Program-made: the position numbers and the translations under genes
Source of the DNA: Nitrosomonadales bacterium
Lineage (GTDB): Bacteria; Pseudomonadota; Gammaproteobacteria; Burkholderiales; Gallionellaceae
Length of the DNA: 64,000 nt
Assembly (NCBI GenBank): GCA_016721605.1
Contig: JADKHS010000035.1
Coordinates: forward strand, 93,640-157,639
Reading direction: 5' to 3'
Shown here: positions 57,848 to 64,000 of the stretch, piece by piece
Layout: each line of letters starts with the position of its first letter
How positions within the stretch are numbered: position 1 is the stretch's first letter
Notes under the pieces: generated by a model
The model's database searches: none
Seen by the model: the letters and a program-made list of their open reading frames with translations, nothing else
What the model was told of the DNA's origin: nothing

Positions 57848-59187
57848 TTATTTAACAGGCGGTTCCGAGGGTACTGTCGTACCCGATTTCTTGCGGCGAC
57901 GGCGTTTTTTGACCACTTCATCAGGTAATAGCATTTCGGCACGGCGTTCTTCCGAGGCATCCTGAAACTCGTCCCACCACAATCCCAGTTGCGAATCCAC
58001 CTCACCACTTTCACAACGCAGCAGCAAAAAATCATAAGCGGCGCGAAAGTGCGGCTGAGACAGCAAGCGAAATGGCCGCTGCCCACCGCGCTGCCCGAAA
58101 CGGGGTTGTAATAACCATAAATCCTTCATGATCGCATCATAGCGGCGCGGGATGGCAAGCTGCGCCTGCTGCCTGCTGAGCACCTCGTCCATCGCTGCAT
58201 GTAGCGCTGCGATCGGACGCTCACCTGCATCTTGATGCACTTTCCAGGCAGACAGTACGTGGTGCCACAGTAGCGCGGCAAACAAGAAAGCAGGCGATGC
58301 TGATTTTCCATCATGAATACGCTGATCGGTATTCTGCAAAGCCAGCATGACGAACTTTTCACCCAAAGGCTGTTTAAGTATCACATCCAGCATCGGCAGC
58401 AGTCCATGGTGTAAATCCATAGACCGTAGTTTTTTGATGCACTCCAACGCATGGCCCGATAACAGCAGCTTAAGCATCTCATCCAGCAAGCGTGCCTGCG
58501 GCACGTTACCCAGCAAGTCTTTCATTTTTGCGATGGGCGCGGCAGTAGCAGCCTCCAGCTTCATGCCCAGCTTGGCCGACAAGCGCACCGCGCGTAGCAT
58601 GCGCACTGGATCTTCGCGGTAACGCACGGCTGGATCACCGATCATGCGCAGGGTATTGGCGCAGATGTCGGCATAACCCTTGTGGTAGTCGTAGATTTCC
58701 TGACTGGACGGATCATAAAACAGCGCGTTGGCAGTGAAATCGCGTCGTGCCGCGTCCTGCTCCTGGTCGCCGAATTCATTGTCACGCAACAACCGCCCAT
58801 GTTCATCAGTTTCTGCATCTTCGCTCTCTATCTTGCGGCGGAAGGTGAAGTCTCCACAGTTTCCTCGCCGAACAAGACATGCACCAAACGGAAGCGCCGC
58901 CCGATAATCCGCGAACGACGGAACACGCGGCGCACCTCTTCCGGCGTGGCGTCAGTTGCAATATCGAAATCTTTGGGATGGCGCTTGAGCAATAAATCGC
59001 GCACCGCGCCGCCCACAACGAAAGCCGCGTAGCCCGCCGCTTGCAAACCATCTGTCACCTTGCGTGCGGCGGGACTAATGCCATCGCGGCTAACGCCATG
59101 TACATCGAAGGGAATAATGTGACAATTTCCTTCTATCCGAATGCGGACAGATTTTCCGAACATGCGCTTGAGCAGTTTTTTTATCAT
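57848..59187 (-). CDS. pcnB: Poly(A) polymerase I, frameshifted
   Basis: About 447 residues after joining. Adds poly(A) tails that destabilise RNA. The N-terminal frame has the nucleotidyltransferase core AFVVGGAVRDLLLKRHPKDF with DIATDATPEE; the C-terminal frame continues TFRRKIESEDAETDEHGRLL, DFTANALFYDP and IGDPAVRYREDPVRMLRAV, then a basic C-terminal tail KKRRRRKK. The joint is at about 58843-58850 with one missing base. The long arginine/lysine-rich tail and the folK neighbour favour PcnB over CCA-adding enzyme. Confidence 0.9.
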
Positions 59188-59244
59188 TGCTTTCTACTGT
59201 GACAGAAATGCCGCAACAAACCGCGACAAAATTAGGAGCACGGA

Positions 59245-60026
59245 TTATACACCCGCTACAAACCAGCGCTCTCCCTCCACGGACAGCTCGCGTAACGGGC
59301 ACTGATACAGTGCCTCCAGGTGTGCGCGCGTCAGCAACTCTTGCGCTGCACCATGCAGCACATAACCATCGGCAAACTGCAGCAGCACATGATCGCAGCA
59401 GCGTTGCGCCCAAAGGGTGTCATGCAGCACCATCATAAGCGCGCAGCCTTGCTCCTTCAACCGGCTGAACACTTGCATCGTCTGTGCCTGATGGCGCAAG
59501 TCAAGATGCTGTAACGGTTCATCCAGCAAATAACACTGTGCCTGCTGCGCCAGCGCTTGGGCAATTGCGGCACGCTGCCGTTCGCCGCCTGACAATGTAT
59601 TGTAGGGTCGTTGTGTCAGCCCTTCTAACTCCATCTGCGCCAAAGCCTGCTGTGCCAGCGTTTCATCTTGTACGTTATAACCGAACAACGAGGTGCGATG
59701 GGGAAAGCGGCTCAGCAATACATATTCCTGCACGCTACCCCAAATTCACCGCCTTCACTTTGCAGCAACACCCCAACATGCTGCGCGAGGCTGCGCCTAG
59801 CATGGGCGGCCAGTGCCACCCCATTCCAACTTACCATACCAACCTGTGGCGTATGCAAACCAGCCATCGTGCGCAACAAGGTGGTCTTACCTACCCCGTT
59901 CTGCCCTAACACACCCCAACATTCGCCTGGACGAATCATCATATCAAGCTCGCGGCATATTATCTTGCCGCCTATTGCTACCGTAAGTTTATGTGCTTCC
60001 AAAACCGGATTGTTAAATGCTTGCAT
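59245..60026 (-). CDS. ABC transporter ATPase (BtuD/FecE-like), frameshifted
   Basis: About 261 residues after joining. Walker A GVLGQNGVGKTTLLRTM, ABC signature NTLSGGERQRAAIAQAL, Walker B CYLLDEPLQHLDLRHQ, switch His in MMVLHDTLW. The frame breaks near 59737-59745 (TTTGGGG where TTTTGGGG is needed). ATG 60026 overlaps the permease TGA (TGATG). Forms the ATPase of a cobalamin, siderophore or heme importer; substrate not determinable. Confidence 0.88.
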
Positions 60027-60984
60027 CAGCTCCGCCGACTCAATAACCACAACAATACTGGCACGCCCAGCAGCGCGGTGAATATACCCACGGGCAATTG
60101 CAGCGGCGACCACACCATACGTGCCAAAGTATCGGCCAGCACCAAAAAGCTGCCACCCAACAATATCGATGATGGAATGAGCCAGCGGTGCGCTGACACC
60201 AGGAGACGAATGGCATGCGGTATCATCAAACCGACGAAACCGATGCTACCGCCAAGTTGCAGCGCCGTCACAGTAAGCACGGCAGCGGCGCAATACAATC
60301 CTGCCTGCCAGCGACCAACCGCCACCCCAGTGCCGCCGCTTTGTCCAGTCCGCCCGCCAGCACATCCAGCCCACCGGACAACACCGTGACGCACAACCCA
60401 CTGCCAGCAGCACGAACCAGGCAAAAAGCAAGCCTTGCGGATGCGATAAATCCCCATCAGCAGAACAACATGCCCTTCACCTGCTCACCCTGCGCCAAGG
60501 TCAGCAGCAAGCTGATCAACGCGCCGCAACCGGCAGAAAGCACCACGCCGGTAAGCAGCAGGCGGTAGATGTTTCGTTCGCCGTGTCGAAAACCCAAGCC
60601 AAATACCGCGACTATAGCCAGCAATGCACCCGTAAACGAAGATAATTGCGTGGTAGCCAAACCCGCGCCAAGCAACATGGCGGCCAGCGCACCCACCGCC
60701 GCGCCGCCGGAAATACCGAGAATATAAGGATCTGCCAGCGGATTGCGCAACAGCGCCTGCAACAGCACACCGGACAAAGCCAGCAGCCCGCCACAGACAA
60801 ATGCCGCCAGTACACGCGGCAAGCGCAATTGCCACAACACCTCTGATGCGGTGTCCTCGTTATTGCCCAACAAGGCGTACCACACCTCAATCGGCGTAAG
60901 TGGCAACGAACCGCTCATCAGACCAAAGCCTAAACTCAGCGGAATGGTGCATAGCAAGAGGAAAAAAAGGACTCGTGGGTGCAT
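60026..60984 (-). CDS. BtuC/FecCD-type ABC permease, frameshifted
   Basis: FecCD-family inner-membrane permease. The N-terminal frame is intact for about 170 residues (LRLPRVLAAFVCGGLLALSG; LLRNPLADPYILGISGGAA) and ends at EQVKGMLF. The last about 90 residues are clear in another frame (ALQLGGSIGFVGLMIPHAIR; PVGIFTALLGVPVLLWLL). Between about 60300 and 60460 the reading changes frame at least three times, so exact joints are not certain. No periplasmic binding protein or TonB receptor is adjacent. Confidence 0.8.
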
Positions 60985-60987
60985 TAT

Positions 60988-61200
60988 TTATTTGGCATCA
61001 ATAATATCGGGTAGGAGGCGTGGCCACACCCTCCATCCCCCCCGTTGGTTGAAAGCCAAGTGAGATACCAGTCCTTCCTTAAATAATTGTGGAAGAAAAA
61101 ACATGGCAATCGAGAGTGTCGTAATATGGGCAACAACAAGCTGAATTTTCTTTGGCATGTAAAATTCTGGAAGAACCCTAATGTTCGAATTATTCCACAA
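60988..61200 (-). CDS. Hypothetical small protein, doubtful
   Basis: A 70-residue frame between the permease and the response regulator, with one hydrophobic stretch (VVAHITTLSIAMFFLPQLF). No site, homologue or operon logic supports it strongly. It could be a remnant or chance. Confidence 0.25.
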   Translation of the reverse strand: MWNNSNIRVLPEFYMPKKIQLVVAHITTLSIAMFFLPQLFKEGLVSHLAFNQRGGWRVWPRLLPDIIDAK

Positions 61201-61239
61201 CCTAATTCAACAAGTATTTGACTAGTACTTTAGCTGGGC

Positions 61240-61987
61240 TTACATCTGCTTGAACAGGTGTGAGAATTTCTTACTAACTGCAATTTTCTCAAGCCTGTCG
61301 TGCAAGGTAAGCGAGACCTTACCCAGCAGATCATAATGCGCTGAAACGATTTGCCGTGCGTTCACTACCGTGCCGCGATGCACTTGCCAAAATTGCTCTG
61401 CATCAAGTTGCTCGATCAATTCCTTGAGTGGAGTACGCAATAACAACTCGGCATCGCGTGTTAGCACGGTGGTGTATTTGTCGGCGGACTGAAAATAACA
61501 TACTTCTTCAACCGCCACCATGCGCACCGACTGTCCGACCTGTACACGTAACCAACGCAGCGATTGAATTTTTTCGGGAGGAGCCGCCGCCAACAGTTTT
61601 TGCAAACGCGCCAGTAAAGCATCTGGTTCAGCTTTACTGCGCTGTTGCAAGCGTTCCACACAGCGCGCCAGACGTTCATCTGAAACTGGCTTTAACAAAT
61701 AATCCACTGCCGCTTGTTCAAATGCCTGCACCGCATGATCGTCATAAGCCGTGACAAACACCACGCGACAATCATCCGTTGCTGAACACGCTGCGTTTAA
61801 ACCGCTTTGGCCTGGCATAGAAATATCAAGAAAAGCGATGTCGGGCTTTATTTCTGCCAGCGCAATTGCAGCAGCTACACCGTCATGTACAACTGAAGTA
61901 ATTTGTAAGTCAGGCCATAAGCTTATTCAAACGGCGACGTAAATCTTCAGCCAGATGTATTTCGTCATCGGCGATAATGGCTTTCAT
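61240..61987 (-). CDS. LytTR-type response regulator, frameshifted
   Basis: About 249 residues after joining, with a receiver domain and a LytTR DNA-binding domain (AlgR/LytR type). The N-terminus MKAIIADDEIHLAEDLRRRL is followed by a frame change near 61918-61926 (net one extra base or two missing), then LAEIKPDIAFLDISMPGQSG with the phosphoacceptor Asp, VFVTAYDDHAVQAFE and a DYLLKPVS segment. LytTR core: LRVQVGQSVRMVAVEEVCYF, WQVHRGTVVNARQIV. It follows the sensor kinase gene by 91 bp, so the two form a pair. Confidence 0.88.
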
Positions 61988-62078
61988 AACGAATTTCCCA
62001 TCAAAATCCCACGCCCTGATACCAGAAGAAAACCGGGTTAGCTCTTTCCCGATAAATAGTAAACACAAGGCTCAATGA

Positions 62079-63086
62079 CTAAATATTTGCTGATCGCGGC
62101 AACTCCAACGTAGCAGTCGCGCCAATTCCGGCGTTATTCTCCAGCGTTAATCTGCCCGCCTCACCAAATAGTGCCGTCAAACGCGCACGCACATTTGCCA
62201 ATCCAGCCCCACCAACACCGACATCACCAGACAATCCCATACCGCTGTCGCTAACTTCAACACACAAACCGGTATTTTTTCTAACAACCCGAATCACAAT
62301 CTCACCGCCACCAATCTTCAGCTCAATACCGTGACGTACCGCATTTTCAACAAGTGGTTGCAATAACATCGGCGGAAAGGCCAATCTACGAATATCATCA
62401 GGCACATCCATCGTCCAGCGCAAACGTTCGCCAAAACGAATTTTCAAAATCTGCAAATAGTTTTCCAACATATCCAGCTCATCACCCAGGGTGCCATGAT
62501 CACCACGGGTGCGTGCCAACGCTACACGCAACCAATCATTCAGCCGTCCCAATAATTTTTTCGATTGCGGTGGATCACTGTCAATTAGACTACCCACATT
62601 CGCCAAGGTATTAAATAAAAAGTGAGGCTCGATTTGGGCTTGCAGCATTTTCAATTGCGCTTCCATTTCACGCTTCGCACTTTCAATCTGGCTCAGCTGG
62701 CGTTGCTTTACTTCCAGATTCAGCTGTCCGATGCGCTCAAACAAAACAAAAGTAATGCTGGCGATAATGCCGAAAAATAATCCAATCAACAATGGCTGCC
62801 AAACATTAGGGTAAGCTTCATCACCAGATCCTGTTAACCCAATAGCCACCGCTACACCCACCACAATACTGACGGGCAGCGTCACACTCAGTGTCACATA
62901 ACACCGCTTGCCGCGAGGCATCCATGATAATGCCAACGCGTTAATGATTGAGATGGAGAAACCGATACTCTGCGCAAAAATAAATTCATGCCAGAACCCG
63001 TCTTTGGGCGACAACAAGGTCAACAGCCCGGCAATGGCGGTGCAATAAGCAAAAGTGGCAAGAAGGCCAAACCAAATTTTTTTCAT
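62079..63086 (-). CDS. LytS/AlgZ-like sensor histidine kinase
   Basis: A 335-residue kinase: about four membrane helices in the first 130 residues, a short coiled coil (LNLEVKQRQLSQIESAKREM), the His_kinase motif LQAQIEPHFLFNTLANVGSL with the phosphorylated His, the N box LQPLVENAVRHGIELK, and the G box SDSGMGLSGDVGVGG. Pairs with the LytTR regulator. No extracytoplasmic sensor domain, so the membrane part may itself be the sensor. Intact. Confidence 0.9.
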   Translation of the reverse strand: MKKIWFGLLATFAYCTAIAGLLTLLSPKDGFWHEFIFAQSIGFSISIINALALSWMPRGKRCYVTLSVTLPVSIVVGVAVAIGLTGSGDEAYPNVWQPLLIGLFFGIIASITFVLFERIGQLNLEVKQRQLSQIESAKREMEAQLKMLQAQIEPHFLFNTLANVGSLIDSDPPQSKKLLGRLNDWLRVALARTRGDHGTLGDELDMLENYLQILKIRFGERLRWTMDVPDDIRRLAFPPMLLQPLVENAVRHGIELKIGGGEIVIRVVRKNTGLCVEVSDSGMGLSGDVGVGGAGLANVRARLTALFGEAGRLTLENNAGIGATATLELPRSANI

Positions 63087-63106
63087 AATGAATTATGTGT
63101 TGTGCG

Positions 63107-64000
63107 TCAGGGTAGTGCAACCTTCAAACCTAATGTGACATTACGTCCAAACAGTGCAGAAAATTCCTTGCCGTGCATTGCCGGGGCTCCACACACCGAG
63201 TGCAAATGCACTAAACCGTAATCGTCAATGCTTTTTCACCATAACCGGCCAGCATGTTACCGTTGTCAGTCATGCTATGCGTCCACATCAAACGCCAAGA
63301 ACTGGCACTTTCCATCTGATTACTTAGCAACACCAGATGCAGATAGTCGCGCCCCATCAAACGGGGAGCAAGCCCAACGCCATTGCAGACTGTATGGCCG
63401 CACGTTGAAAATAAGCACGCTGTTCCTCTGCATTGTACTTGCCTTCACGCAGATATTCTGCATTCAATGCGTTGCCATTCTCAAAAGTATAAGCAGCACC
63501 CATTAAAATCGTGTTGTTACGCGGGGCGGGCATTTGCACAATGAATGGTTGGGAAATATCTGCCGATAATTGCAATGCGAAAGGCGGTACGGATGAGCCG
63601 AGTTCACCGTATATCATCAGCGCATCGTTCAATGTTTGTTGCGCATACACGCCATAAAAAGTCGACGTGTGCGGCGTTTTAACCGCAACTGCACCTGCCG
63701 ACCAATTTTCACCGCGCCGATCAAATTTCGCCAGCCAACTATTACGCCATTGATCCGTCTGTATATTGCTGTCACCCGAACGGACAATGCGCACCAGATT
63801 TACGCTGTATTGCATGTTGGGTGTCCATGTAACCTTGAGCACATCCATGCCAATCAACGCGCGTATCGGATTGCTGCGTCCGCCATCAAAATAAAATGGA
63901 CTGGCCGGCGAACGAAATTGCGCCGCCCCCCAGTTCAATACATCCCGCCCCGCTGCAATGTTCCAACTTTCGGAGTCCCGCATCCGTACTTGCCATTGGG
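63107..64000 (-). CDS. Outer-membrane beta-barrel protein, C-terminal part
   Basis: The end of an outer-membrane protein running out of the window at its 5' side. Alternating-residue beta strands are visible (NLVRIVRSGDSNIQTDQW; WLAKFDRRGENWSAGAVAVK; ILMGAAYTFENGNALNAEYL), and the C-terminus FGRNVTLGLKVALP resembles a barrel-closing strand, though it does not end in Phe. The frame changes near 63360 and again at about 63185-63215. Next to a two-component system; substrate unknown. Could be a porin or export channel. Confidence 0.6.

Noticed and set aside
57772..58086. 104-residue minus-strand frame overlapping the 3' end of pcnB
   Set aside because: Same-strand shadow in another frame; Cys/Arg-rich, without motif, whereas pcnB continues in the main frame.
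59484..60081. Plus-strand frames of 130-140 residues opposite the ABC ATPase gene
   Set aside because: Antisense to a gene with clear Walker and signature motifs; composition is typical of a shadow frame.

Overview
The window looks like chromosomal DNA of a chemolithoautotrophic betaproteobacterium, most plausibly order Nitrosomonadales and near the Gallionellaceae. This is an inference from gene families and gene order (orn / M48 peptidase / cytochrome c / phhB / rsgA; cysB / cysI / DUF934 / cysH / cysD / cysN; pcnB / folK / dNK / panB / panC / panD) and from a bicarbonate-uptake cluster. No rRNA gene or database search was available to fix the taxon.

Layout. 0.3-7.1 kb: hrcA, hemH, orn, a Ste24-like M48 peptidase with an in-frame stop, a small cytochrome c, phhB, rsgA and a frameshifted CobD/CbiB-family gene. 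7.1-9.0 kb: a decayed patch with a transposase-like remnant, a G12 run and a secreted protein with a DUF5648-like C-terminus. 9.0-16.2 kb: assimilatory sulfate reduction (cysN, cysD, a 4Fe-4S APS-reductase-type cysH, DUF934, cysI), a TSUP permease and a divergent cysB. 16.3-22.7 kb: an accessory island with a molybdenum-carrier-like protein, a DUF1778/GNAT toxin-antitoxin pair between direct repeats, a restriction-modification locus (nuclease-like domain fused to an N6-methyltransferase, a half-size specificity subunit, a divergent XRE regulator with a palindromic operator candidate), an integrase fragment and tRNA-Ser(CGA). 22.8-27.8 kb: mltF, two unknown small genes, serS, rarA.

28.0-38.2 kb: five genes in one direction encode DabA and four NuoL/NuoM-type membrane proteins, with a divergent beta-carbonic anhydrase. 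Together they look like an enlarged energy-coupled inorganic-carbon uptake system. The DabA reading lacks the segment expected to hold two zinc ligands. 38.2-54.1 kb: lolA, ftsK, bioD, a CsgG-like lipoprotein, typA, a DEAD-box helicase, a 5'-truncated map, glnD and a group of envelope/stress proteins. 54.4-64 kb: pantothenate, folate and RNA-processing genes, a BtuCD/FecCD-type ABC transporter, a LytTR two-component pair and a partial outer-membrane protein.

An overriding feature is the number of single-base frameshifts, mostly apparent deletions and often in short homopolymers. They occur in genes that should be essential or conserved (serS, pcnB, cysI, cysB). They cluster at 4-25 kb and 56-64 kb and are rare at 26-56 kb. 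The simplest reading is residual indel error in the assembly, so I treat most split genes as one gene and give the inferred joint positions.
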